A stretch of DNA of 64,000 bases from Runella zeae DSM 19591. GTDB taxonomy: Bacteria > Bacteroidota > Bacteroidia > Cytophagales > Spirosomataceae. A program made the position numbers and the translations under genes. The notes under the pieces were generated by a model. The model saw only the letters and a list, made by a program, of their open reading frames with translations, ran no database searches and had not been told where the DNA came from. This document shows, piece by piece, positions 1 to 8,295 of this stretch. The stretch spans positions 1 to 64,000 of the forward strand of contig NZ_AUIF01000045.1 of assembly GCF_000423565.1 (NCBI RefSeq), read 5' to 3'. Each line of letters begins with the position of its first letter. The stretch's first letter is position 1.

Positions 1-276
1 AGCGGTAGCTCTTCCGATGCCAAAACTAATAGCAAGAACATCATAAGTAGTCGCTACTTTATAATGATATAATAAAAAAAACAAAGCTTCTTTTGAGTTT
101 TGAAATATACTATTGTTACCAAACCCATTAGGAAATCCTGATAGAACTGTTGGAGTATAATAACAAGAAAACTTTTCAGATAACCTATTAAACTCCTCTT
201 TACTAAGGCCTGTTGTAGCTCGAAAATCTCTATCAGATTTTATATTACTAAATATACTAATTCTTTGTGATTTCAT
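1..276 (-). CDS. IS5-like transposase, N-terminal part (cut by window edge)
   Basis: Starting at ATG 276 on the minus strand, 92 codons stay open to the window edge. The peptide has a helix-turn-helix-like N-terminal region, with a stretch reading TTYDVLAISFGIGRATA that resembles the DNA-binding segment preceding DDE_Tnp_4 (IS5/HARBI-like) catalytic domains. The DDE residues would lie outside the window, so I cannot tell whether the gene is intact. The stretch is clearly AT-richer than the genes after 1400, in keeping with mobile DNA. The family assignment rests on pattern recognition only. Confidence 0.65.
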   Translation of the reverse strand, partial: MKSQRISIFSNIKSDRDFRATTGLSKEEFNRLSEKFSCYYTPTVLSGFPNGFGNNSIFQNSKEALFFLLYHYKVATTYDVLAISFGIGRATA

Positions 277-328
277 AATAACTTATTAAAATGTTAATTA
301 CCGCAAATATATCATAAAATATTGATTA

Positions 329-1246
329 TCAGCAAAAGAACAAGTCTAATAAGATTTCGCCAATTGAGTTTATATAATACGAATTTATTTCAAACTGTGA
401 AACATCTATCCTCAAAGACTCTTTGAAAATTGTTTTTTCAGAAAACTTAAATACTCCATTTTGATTTGGAAGAATTTTGACAGTTTTTCCATAAGGGTTC
501 AAATAACTGGTACTAATAACTTTTTGAGCAACTTTTATAAATTTCTCAAGATTTTTAATATTATCTCTAACAGAGCGAGGATTAACTTTTAAATCATTTT
601 CTATATAATTAAGGTGTTCCTGATAAGCTTTATCAAAGTGTTCTTTTGCTAAATCGGTGTAACCGCCAAAAACTAAAAGCAAAATATGGCTGAGTGATGT
701 CGAATATTCTCTTGCTTCAAATAGTTTAATTAAATCAGACATTTCCTCCAGCTCTGTCAAAAACAATGGAATTTGTTTATTTAAGAGTTCACCCAAAGAA
801 ACTGTCGCATAGTTTTCACTATTACCAACATAATAGAGTGTTACCTTTCTTTTAAACTCTCTCGAAGGAGTTGGTGTATAGAAACTATCTTCACCTAAGC
901 TATCATACAATTCATCAATTTCAAAATCAATTGTAGAAGCGATAGTTTGAGTATCATAGCAATACCATATTTGTTCATTGAACTTTTCAAAACACCATTT
1001 TTCAAAATCAGGTATTTTAATTGCTCCGCTAATCGTAAACTTTACAATTGTTAAGTCTCTTGACTCATCATAATCTAAAGCAGAAGTGGGGTGTGAAACA
1101 TGGATAATATGCTGAAAAATACCATTTTGTTTAACAAAATAGCTTTTTGATTTAATATATTTAAAACCCTGTGGTTTCAGTACAATATCAAGTTCGGGAA
1201 CAGCATTCTCGTAAATCAACTTTTGAATAGACGTCTCTTTTAGCAT
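329..1246 (-). CDS. DUF4304-like protein of unknown function
   Basis: A 305-residue soluble protein with no signal peptide or membrane segment. The N-terminal third (VLKPQGFKYIKSKSYFV, then an aromatic and His-containing strand region) resembles DUF4304, a family of unknown function often found in accessory regions. The rest is charged and helical and carries no motif I recognise. It lies between a partial transposase (52 bp downstream) and a possible transposase relic (just upstream), and its base composition is AT-rich like theirs. It was therefore probably acquired together with the mobile DNA. The ATG start at 1246 follows an AT-rich leader without a clear ribosome binding site. Confidence 0.6.
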   Translation of the reverse strand: MLKETSIQKLIYENAVPELDIVLKPQGFKYIKSKSYFVKQNGIFQHIIHVSHPTSALDYDESRDLTIVKFTISGAIKIPDFEKWCFEKFNEQIWYCYDTQTIASTIDFEIDELYDSLGEDSFYTPTPSREFKRKVTLYYVGNSENYATVSLGELLNKQIPLFLTELEEMSDLIKLFEAREYSTSLSHILLLVFGGYTDLAKEHFDKAYQEHLNYIENDLKVNPRSVRDNIKNLEKFIKVAQKVISTSYLNPYGKTVKILPNQNGVFKFSEKTIFKESLRIDVSQFEINSYYINSIGEILLDLFFC

Positions 1247-1263
1247 TTTATAATCTTCAATTT

Positions 1264-1340
1264 ACCTGTAGTGGTATTTCCGATGCCAAACTAAATAAAG
1301 TTTTCACAAACATCAATAAAAAATCCAAACTCTTTTGCAT
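1264..1340 (-). pseudogene. Possible decayed transposase fragment
   Basis: Bases 1278-1290 are identical to 12-24 inside the transposase gene (TTCCGATGCCAAA), and both are read on the minus strand. Just upstream, the minus strand reads KSLDFLLMFVKT, similar to KEALFFLLYHYKV in the transposase. One deletion and a frame change would connect the two blocks. This suggests a relic of a related element lying directly before the DUF4304-like gene. The match is short and could be chance. Confidence 0.3.
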
Positions 1341-1421
1341 TGTATTTTCGAAGTCGGAGACTCACTTCTTTTTTCTACCAAACCGAACAGAAGTACAATA
1401 TAGATGCAGCGTAGCCCAATA

Positions 1422-3065
1422 CTACTCCCAAATAGACTTGGCGGTATAGAGTGTGAGGTCTTTTATTTCGATATTGTTTCCCCAAAATACCAGACCGTCT
1501 TCGCTGTTATTGGGCTTTCTTTCAAATGAATAAGAATAAGCGCCGTTGTCGATAAAAACCTCAACGGAAGTTCTGTCCACGTAAATATCAGCCGTAATCT
1601 CCATTGATGTCATGTCTTCTGGCGAATAAAAAACACCATTGACACGGTTGGAATTCAAATCATAATCGAGCAGCCGCTGTCCCCAAAGCGACACACCCGC
1701 ACTTGTGGCGTGCGAGAGTTTGATTTTTGTTTTGACCCGAAATCGCTCTAAAGAAGGAAGTGTTTTCAATTTTTCGTTGGCATTGGCTGCGTTGAGCGAA
1801 GTCCATTGCCCCACGGCTGTAAACAACTGTTCTGTTTCTTTGACGGGTAGGCTCGTCAAGCGCAAGCCATTTTTGGTAGTACGCAAGCGTAGTTCGGTAG
1901 GTAGGAGCATCATGTGGTTGAAAGGCATAGCGGGTTGGGCTATTCTCCCCCACCCTATCTGAACCCTACGCGGGTCGCTTTCGGGCATATTGGTAAAGGT
2001 CTGCGCGGCATAAATACTCCCCGTGGTGTAGTAATGCTTCCCTGATTCGGGCCTAAAAGTTTTACCGTCAAAATCCCCAATCATATACGTAGCCGAAGCG
2101 CCGTACATCACCCATTTGGTTTTGTTTTTATTGCCATCGATAGGCAATTCAAACAAATCAGGACACTCCCAAAAGCCCGTCACATGACTTTCATATCTCC
2201 ATTCTTTTAGATTTTTGGAAGTATAAATCGAATGACCGTCGCGTTCGTTGAGCACCATTACCCAATGATTGCCAGGCTTATACCAAAACACCCTCGGGTC
2301 GCGCGTATCCCTACTGTTCCATTTTGCTTTTGAATCAATCAACGGATTTTTATCATATTTTGTCCAAGTGCGGCCTTTGTCTAAGCTGTAAGCCATGCAC
2401 TGCACTTCTTTTTCGGGATTATCGACCGTAAAAAAAACAATCATTGCGGGGATATTGCCACGGTTAAAACCCGCAGTATTTTGATAGTCAATCACTGTCG
2501 AACCCGAAAACATCGTACCCATTGCATCGGGTGACAAAGCCGTAGGTAATTCTTCCCAATGAACCATATCTTTGCTCACAGCATGCCCCCACGACATATT
2601 TTCCCATTCTCTTTCATACGGATTGTGTTGGTAAAAAAGGTGATATTCACCCTGGTAGAAAATCATGCCGTTGGGGTCATTAATCCAACCTCGGCGCGTT
2701 GAAAAATGAAATTGAGGGCGATTTTTTTCGCGATAAAGCGAATCTTGGCCCGCTATTTTATCGTCCTGATATATTTTACTCAACCCTTCTGACTTGCCAT
2801 CATAGCTGATAGTAATGGTTTTGCCCTGCAAGGCCGCCATGTCACAAAACACCCAATATTCGGGTTGAGCAGCCAATCGTATTTTGAAAGAACGTTCGAG
2901 CTTGTCATCAATCTTAAACTGCATCATGCCTCTTTCGTGGGCTTGCGATACGGGCAAGTTTAAGTACCTTTTGGTAATCTTGAGAGAGAGAGTTTGGGCG
3001 GATAACACCCCATAACAGAGCATCATCAAAGCCGTGAAAACTTTGCGTTTCAAAAGCGATTTCAT
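1422..3065 (-). CDS. Secreted GH32 family beta-fructosidase (levanase/invertase type)
   Basis: The protein hydrolyses fructosyl bonds in sucrose, inulin or levan and is probably exported. I start it at ATG 3065, which gives a clean signal peptide (MKSLLKRKVFTALMMLCYG, cut after SAQ). An upstream in-frame ATG at 3173 would add 36 residues of non-signal sequence. The GH32 triad is complete: WINDPNG at about 127-133 with the Asp nucleophile, RDP at about 255 with the transition-state Asp, and ECPDLF at about 300 with the acid/base Glu. A C-terminal beta-sandwich follows to residue 547. Roughly 110 residues precede the catalytic domain. The gene stands alone on the minus strand, divergent from the PSD1 gene, and no fructokinase or transporter is nearby. 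Exact substrate is not readable from sequence. Confidence 0.9.
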   Translation of the reverse strand: MKSLLKRKVFTALMMLCYGVLSAQTLSLKITKRYLNLPVSQAHERGMMQFKIDDKLERSFKIRLAAQPEYWVFCDMAALQGKTITISYDGKSEGLSKIYQDDKIAGQDSLYREKNRPQFHFSTRRGWINDPNGMIFYQGEYHLFYQHNPYEREWENMSWGHAVSKDMVHWEELPTALSPDAMGTMFSGSTVIDYQNTAGFNRGNIPAMIVFFTVDNPEKEVQCMAYSLDKGRTWTKYDKNPLIDSKAKWNSRDTRDPRVFWYKPGNHWVMVLNERDGHSIYTSKNLKEWRYESHVTGFWECPDLFELPIDGNKNKTKWVMYGASATYMIGDFDGKTFRPESGKHYYTTGSIYAAQTFTNMPESDPRRVQIGWGRIAQPAMPFNHMMLLPTELRLRTTKNGLRLTSLPVKETEQLFTAVGQWTSLNAANANEKLKTLPSLERFRVKTKIKLSHATSAGVSLWGQRLLDYDLNSNRVNGVFYSPEDMTSMEITADIYVDRTSVEVFIDNGAYSYSFERKPNNSEDGLVFWGNNIEIKDLTLYTAKSIWE

Positions 3066-3179
3066 GAGAGCGAAGATTATTAAAACCAAAGGGAATACAA
3101 CATTACTTTTACTCCCAAAATAGCAGTAAGGCTTGAGAACTTTGTGGGTAGAAATTTCAAAAATATTGAACAAGGTCGG

Positions 3180-3211
3180 ATTTGTACAAATTTACGGCTT
3201 GTTTGTACAAT
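3180..3211. promoter_or_regulatory. Two TTGTACAA palindromes in a divergent promoter region
   Basis: ATTTGTACAAAT at 3180-3191 is a perfect 12-bp palindrome. A second TTTGTACAA lies at 3202-3210, with 21 bp (two helical turns) between repeat starts. The pair sits between the divergent GH32 (start 3065) and PSD1 (start 3262) genes, so it could bind a dimeric regulator acting on either promoter. No experimental motif is known to me for this site. Confidence 0.4.
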
Positions 3212-3231
3212 TTAGATAAATATTTAAACTT

Positions 3232-3239
3232 TATCTTTG
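3232..3239 (+). promoter_or_regulatory. Putative -7 promoter element TATCTTTG
   Basis: TATCTTTG fits the Bacteroidota housekeeping -7 consensus TAnnTTTG and lies 22 bp before the ATG of the PSD1 gene. No convincing -33 TTG at the usual distance was found, so activation may be needed. Confidence 0.45.
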
Positions 3240-3261
3240 TAGTCCTAAATCACCGCATATC

Positions 3262-6200
3262 ATGTCTCGTTATTATTGGCTACTTTTTGGAATGCTAAGT
3301 GGGGGAATTTTTTCTTGCGCTCCCAAACTCCCCGAAGATGTAGCAGCGGCTTATCAAAACTTGCCCGCTGAATTGGATTACAATCTCCACGTCAAACCTA
3401 TCTTGTCTGACAAATGTTTTGCGTGTCATGGCCCCGACAAAGCCAAGCAAAAAGCAGGATTGCGGCTCGACCTTGCCGACTTTGCCTTTGCAAGTCTCCC
3501 CGAAAACCCTAGTAAAGTAGCCATCGACCCTGGCGACTTAGAAGATAGCGAGGTATTTCACCGCATCTTGTCGGCCGACCCCGACTACGTAATGCCTACG
3601 CCTGATTCGCACCTCCAACTGACAACTCAAGAAAAAGCAATCCTTATCAAATGGATAGAAGACGGTGCCGAATACAAACCGCATTGGGCATTTGTAGCCC
3701 CCGAAGAGCCTGATGTACCCGATGTTAAAAATGAAGATTGGGTCAAAAATCCGATTGATAATTTTATTCTGAAAAAACTGGAGCAAGAGCAACTAAAACC
3801 CGCTGCGATGGCCGATAAAGAAACGATACTTCGCCGTCTCACGCTCGACCTCACGGGGCTTCCACCCACATTGCCCGAAATTGATGCTTTCCTGAAAGAC
3901 AACTCCCCCAATGCCTACGAAAAACAAGTGGACCGTTTGCTTGCGTCCCCTCACTATGGCGAAAAAATGGCGGTCGATTGGTTGGATTTGGCTCGCTTTG
4001 CCGATTCGCACGGCTATACCGTAGACCGTCTGCGCGATATGTCGCCTTATCGGGATTGGGTCATTGGGGCGTTCAATCGAAATATGCCTTATGACAAATT
4101 TATTCATTGGCAACTCGCCGGCGATTTGATGCCCAACCCTTCTAAAGAGATGCTCATTGCGACGGCTTTTAATCGCAATCACCAGCAAAACATGGAAGGT
4201 GGTATCATCGAAGAAGAGTTTCAGACCGAATACGTCGTAGATCGTACCAATACTTTTGGGGATGCTTTTATGGGGCTATCGGTAGGCTGCGCCAAATGCC
4301 ACGACCACAAATACGACCCTATTTCACAAAAGAATTATTATGAATTGTTTAGCTTTTTCAACAACGTAAAAGAAGCGGGACAAATCTCTTGGGACGATGC
4401 CATGCCCTCTCCCACCTTGCTCCTCCCTACGGCTCAACAAGAAAAAGTATTGCATTTTATCAATACCCAAATCAAACAGCAAGAAGCCACCGTAGCCAAA
4501 ACCCAAGCTACATTTAATAATTCTTTTAACGAATGGATTGCTGCTAAGGGTTATCAAAATTTAGGCAAACAACCACTTCCGACGGTAGGTTTAATAGGGC
4601 ATTTTGGTTTTGAAAATGATTTAAAAAACAGCCTTGCTCCCCGCCAAATGGCCCGAATGTTGCGCGAAACAGGCGAAGAAACCGCTACTTTCGTAAGCCG
4701 AGGTCAAGGCAAAGCCTTGGGTCTTAATGGTGACATTTGGCTGGATTTAGACTGTGTAGGAGGCTATCGCAAATCGCAGCCTTTTAGCGTGGGGATTTGG
4801 GTCAATGTTCCAAAAAACCTCAAAGAAGGGGTGATTATTCACAAAAGCCAAGCCGAAAGATTGTACAATTTTAGAGGGTGGCATTTGTATTTGAAAAACA
4901 ACAAACTAGAGCTAAACATGGCGCATACGGCTCCTTCCGATGCCATTACACGCGTTTCTGCCCAATCTATTCCACGCGATAAATGGATTCAACTCACCAT
5001 CACCTATGATGGTTCTTCGTTGGCTAAAGGGCTTCGTCTTTATCTTGACGGCAACGAAATGACGATGGAAACGACCATGGATCAACTTCAAAAAGATATT
5101 TTGTTTAAATCTCGCGAACAGTCGGGCATTCAAGTAGGTGGATGGTGGCGCGGATGGGGTTTTACGGATGGGAAAGTAGATGATATTACTTTTTATGATC
5201 GTGTATTGACACCTTATGAGTTGAAAGTGTTAGCTCAAAAAGCGAATTGGAACGCTATAACCCAGAAAATCCCCGCTCAACTTTCCGCTCCTGAGCTGGC
5301 CATTTTAAAGGAATATTACCTTTCAGCCTTAGAGCCTAATACGCTGATGGCACGCCAAAAACTACAGCAACTTCGCTCAAATCTGGCCGACTCCACCGCG
5401 AAAGTAAAAGAACTGATGGTGATGCAAGAAATGCCACAGCGCAAAAAAGCTCACATTTTGCTCCGGGGCAATTACGACGCTTTTGGCGAGGAAGTATTTC
5501 CTAATACGCCCGAATCTATTTTAGCTTTCCCCAAAAATCTCCCCAAAAATCGCTATGGTTTGGCGCAGTGGCTTACCCACGAAGACAATCCCCTCACGGC
5601 TCGTGTGGCAGTCAATCGCCTCTGGCAAAATTTCTTTGGTACGGGTTTGGTCAAAACCACCGAAGACTTTGGCAACCAAGGCGAGCTACCAAGTCATTTA
5701 GAATTGTTGGATTATTTGGCAATTTCGTTTCGGGAAAACAATTGGGATATCAAACAATTGAATAAGCTCATTGTGATGTCGGCTACTTATCAACAAGACT
5801 CCCGCCCCACGCGTGAAGCCCGCGAAAAAGACCCCGAAAATCGCTGGCTTTCTCACGGCCCCGCCCACAGGATGACCGCCGAGATGATTCGAGACAATGC
5901 ACTGGCGGCAAGCGGCTTACTGAACCCAAAAATTGGTGGAGAAAGTGTAAAGCCCTACCAACCTGATGGTTTATGGCAAATCAACAGCGCCAATTATGTA
6001 CCCGATTCTGGCGACAAAGTATATCGGAGGAGTTTGTATATTTTGGCAAAAAGAGCCGTTCCTAATCCTACCCTTGCTACTTTCGATGCCACTTCGCGGA
6101 GTTTTTGCGTAGTACGTCGTCAAAAAACCAATACACCCCTGCAAGCGTTGGTCACACTCAATGACCCTACTTTTGTAGAAGCGGCCAAAGTAATAGGCGA

Positions 6201-6474
6201 ACAGATGACCAAAATGCCAGATAGTAAACAAGCGATTGGCACTGTATATCGCAAACTGACGGGCCGTCGTCCTTTGCCCAAAGAGGTAGGGCTTTTGGCG
6301 CAACTGCGCGAGGCGCAACTTCAAAAATTCAAAGCAAATCCCACCAAAGTAAACGGGTGGCTACAAGCAGGTCAGTACAAAATCGATACAAAACTCGACG
6401 CTCCGCTCGTAGCAGCCAATGCCGTAGTAGCTAGTACTATATTAAATTCAGATGCCAGTATCACCAAGAGATAA
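3262..6474 (+). CDS. PSD1 / planctomycete-type cytochrome c lipoprotein (DUF1549-LamG-DUF1553)
   Basis: A 1070-residue lipoprotein: the signal peptide ends in GGIFSC, so Cys19 would be lipidated. Domains in order are a PSCyt1 haem motif CFACH (about 52-56), DUF1549 (about 160-370, with a second CxxCH, CAKCH), a LamG-like beta-sandwich insertion (about 430-650, typical LYLDGNEM strand), and DUF1553 (about 755-1010, with RVAVNRLWQNFFG and KTNTPLQALVTLNDP). The family is abundant in Planctomycetes and some Bacteroidota and is linked to polysaccharide breakdown, but its reaction is unproven. The stop is 6 bp before the DUF1501 gene, the usual partner, so the two form an operon. Confidence 0.9.
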   Translation: MSRYYWLLFGMLSGGIFSCAPKLPEDVAAAYQNLPAELDYNLHVKPILSDKCFACHGPDKAKQKAGLRLDLADFAFASLPENPSKVAIDPGDLEDSEVFHRILSADPDYVMPTPDSHLQLTTQEKAILIKWIEDGAEYKPHWAFVAPEEPDVPDVKNEDWVKNPIDNFILKKLEQEQLKPAAMADKETILRRLTLDLTGLPPTLPEIDAFLKDNSPNAYEKQVDRLLASPHYGEKMAVDWLDLARFADSHGYTVDRLRDMSPYRDWVIGAFNRNMPYDKFIHWQLAGDLMPNPSKEMLIATAFNRNHQQNMEGGIIEEEFQTEYVVDRTNTFGDAFMGLSVGCAKCHDHKYDPISQKNYYELFSFFNNVKEAGQISWDDAMPSPTLLLPTAQQEKVLHFINTQIKQQEATVAKTQATFNNSFNEWIAAKGYQNLGKQPLPTVGLIGHFGFENDLKNSLAPRQMARMLRETGEETATFVSRGQGKALGLNGDIWLDLDCVGGYRKSQPFSVGIWVNVPKNLKEGVIIHKSQAERLYNFRGWHLYLKNNKLELNMAHTAPSDAITRVSAQSIPRDKWIQLTITYDGSSLAKGLRLYLDGNEMTMETTMDQLQKDILFKSREQSGIQVGGWWRGWGFTDGKVDDITFYDRVLTPYELKVLAQKANWNAITQKIPAQLSAPELAILKEYYLSALEPNTLMARQKLQQLRSNLADSTAKVKELMVMQEMPQRKKAHILLRGNYDAFGEEVFPNTPESILAFPKNLPKNRYGLAQWLTHEDNPLTARVAVNRLWQNFFGTGLVKTTEDFGNQGELPSHLELLDYLAISFRENNWDIKQLNKLIVMSATYQQDSRPTREAREKDPENRWLSHGPAHRMTAEMIRDNALAASGLLNPKIGGESVKPYQPDGLWQINSANYVPDSGDKVYRRSLYILAKRAVPNPTLATFDATSRSFCVVRRQKTNTPLQALVTLNDPTFVEAAKVIGEQMTKMPDSKQAIGTVYRKLTGRRPLPKEVGLLAQLREAQLQKFKANPTKVNGWLQAGQYKIDTKLDAPLVAANAVVASTILNSDASITKR

Positions 6475-6480
6475 GCCGCT

Positions 6481-7995
6481 ATGTCACATCATCACGACGA
6501 AGAATTCAGACTGCATACTCCTGATTTTCAAGAACTAAACAAACGCCTCGACCGACGGCATTTTCTCACCAAAACCTCCCTAGGATTAGGGGCTTTGGCG
6601 GTGGGGTCGTTGTTTGGTGCCAAGCACCTTTTTGGGGCATCGCCCAAAATCGCCGAAGAAAGTTCGGCCAATCTCGAAGAAGAGGTTCTGAAAGCACTGC
6701 CCCATATTGCACCTAAAGCCAAACGTGTGGTCTACCTTTTTATGAGCGGAGGACCTTCTCAATTTGAGACTTTTGATTACAAACCTAAGCTCTATGATAT
6801 TGCCGGCCAAAACCTGCCCGATTCGGTGCGTAAAGGCCAACGTCTCACAGGCATGAGCGCCAACCAAAGTGCACTGCCTGTAGTGCCTTCGATTTATAAA
6901 TTCAATCAACACGGTAAAAATCAAACATGGGTAAGCGAATTGCTGCCTTATACAGCGCAAGTTGTTGATGAACTGTGTATTGTAAAATCGATTCATTCGG
7001 AAGCCATCAACCACGACCCTGCCATTACTTTTTTACAAACTGGGAATCAGCTCCCCGGTCGCCCTTCGATTGGTTCATGGGTAAGCTATGGATTAGGGTC
7101 TGATAATCAAAACTTGCCTACTTTTATTGTGTTGGTTTCCAAAAATGCCCCCAAAGACCAACCCCTATACGCTCGCCTATGGGGGAATGGATTCTTACCC
7201 TCTAAACACCAAGGAGTGCAGTTTAGGTCGGGCAAAGACCCCGTTTTGTTTCTCAATAATCCCGAAGGCTACGACGGCAACGACCGCAAAGAAATGCTTG
7301 ACTACCTCACCAAACTCAATCAGTTTCAGAACGAACCTTACAGCGACCCCGAAGTAGAAGCGCGCATTGCACAATACGAAATGGCCTATCGTATGCAAAC
7401 TTCTGTACCCGAAGTGATGGATTTGTCGGGTGAATCTGAAGAAGTATTTCAGCTTTACGGTCCCGATAGCCGTGATGCGGGCACCTACGCTGCCAATTGT
7501 ATTTTGGCTCGAAAACTTCTGGAAAAAGACGTCAAGTTTGTGCAACTTTACCACCAAGGGTGGGATCAACATGGTAGCCTTCCTCGCGGAATCGCCAACC
7601 AATGTAAGCAAATCGACCAAGCAACTGCGGCTCTCATCATCGACCTCAAACGCCGTGGCATGTTGGATGATACGCTCGTGATCTGGGGTGGGGAATTTGG
7701 TCGTACGGTGTACTCGCAAGGCAAACTTACCCCCGACAACTACGGCCGCGACCACCACCCGCGTTGTTTTACGATGTGGATGGCAGGCGCAGGGGTAAAA
7801 TCAGGATTTAGCTACGGCGAAACCGACGATTTTAGCTACAATATCATCAAAGACCCCGTTCATGTTCATGATTTTCATGCCACGCTTATGCACCTCTTAG
7901 GGGTTGACCATGAACGCCTTACCTACAAATTCCAAGGTCGTCGTTTCCGTCTTACCGACGTCCATGGCAAATTGGTAAAAGGGATTTTGGCGTAG
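6481..7995 (+). CDS. DUF1501 protein, sulfatase-like, Tat-exported
   Basis: A 504-residue protein of the DUF1501 family, whose fold resembles sulfatases/alkaline phosphatases. The N-terminus has a twin-arginine signal (DRRHFLTKTSLGLGALAVG), pointing to export in folded form. Family-typical segments include MSGGPSQFETFDYKP (about 90-105), YHQGWDQHG (about 357), WGGEFGRT (about 402) and GRDHHPRCF (about 422), which supply His/Asp residues for likely metal binding. It is the second gene of the PSD1 operon. Its TAG stop (7993-7995) falls inside the first palindromic repeat, so the last residues may have been changed by that insertion. Substrate unknown. Confidence 0.88.
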   Translation: MSHHHDEEFRLHTPDFQELNKRLDRRHFLTKTSLGLGALAVGSLFGAKHLFGASPKIAEESSANLEEEVLKALPHIAPKAKRVVYLFMSGGPSQFETFDYKPKLYDIAGQNLPDSVRKGQRLTGMSANQSALPVVPSIYKFNQHGKNQTWVSELLPYTAQVVDELCIVKSIHSEAINHDPAITFLQTGNQLPGRPSIGSWVSYGLGSDNQNLPTFIVLVSKNAPKDQPLYARLWGNGFLPSKHQGVQFRSGKDPVLFLNNPEGYDGNDRKEMLDYLTKLNQFQNEPYSDPEVEARIAQYEMAYRMQTSVPEVMDLSGESEEVFQLYGPDSRDAGTYAANCILARKLLEKDVKFVQLYHQGWDQHGSLPRGIANQCKQIDQATAALIIDLKRRGMLDDTLVIWGGEFGRTVYSQGKLTPDNYGRDHHPRCFTMWMAGAGVKSGFSYGETDDFSYNIIKDPVHVHDFHATLMHLLGVDHERLTYKFQGRRFRLTDVHGKLVKGILA

Positions 7996-8295
7996 AGACG
8001 TTGCATGCAACGTCTCTACCACATACAATGTCTGTACCGCATGCAACGTCTCCACGATACACAAACAGACATCGCACAAGACGTTGCAATGCAACGTCTC
8101 TACAATCATTAAAAAATTCATAATCTAAATCGCCCCATATTTTGTTGATTCTTCGGAAAATATTGTTTCTTGTATTTGTGGTTGTTGTTGTAGAGACGTT
8201 GCATGCAACGTCTCTACCGCATGCAACGTCTCTACGGTACACAACGGCTGCGCAACCTATAACATCACACCAGACGTTGCATGCAACGTCTCTAC
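7992..8295. repeat. Cluster of palindromic repeats with core AGACGTTGCATGCAACGTCT
   Basis: Full 28-bp copies lie at 7992-8019 and 8190-8217. Slightly shorter copies are at 8079-8103 (one extra central A) and 8272-8295, and half copies at 8039-8055 and 8219-8235. The core is a perfect 20-bp palindrome flanked by GTAG/CTAC. This resembles the dispersed palindromic elements of Bacteroidota and Cyanobacteria genomes. Copies overlap the DUF1501 stop codon and are read through in the signal-peptide region of the next gene. No cas genes are nearby, and spacing is irregular, so this is not a CRISPR array. Confidence 0.9.

Noticed and set aside
7952-8242. Minus-strand frames rich in RRDVACG/VETLHA-type residues
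   Set aside because: They are translations of the palindromic repeats and overlap the real plus-strand genes.
7992-8295. CRISPR-like array of repeats
   Set aside because: Units are full palindromes with irregular spacing and half copies; there are no uniform spacers or cas genes.
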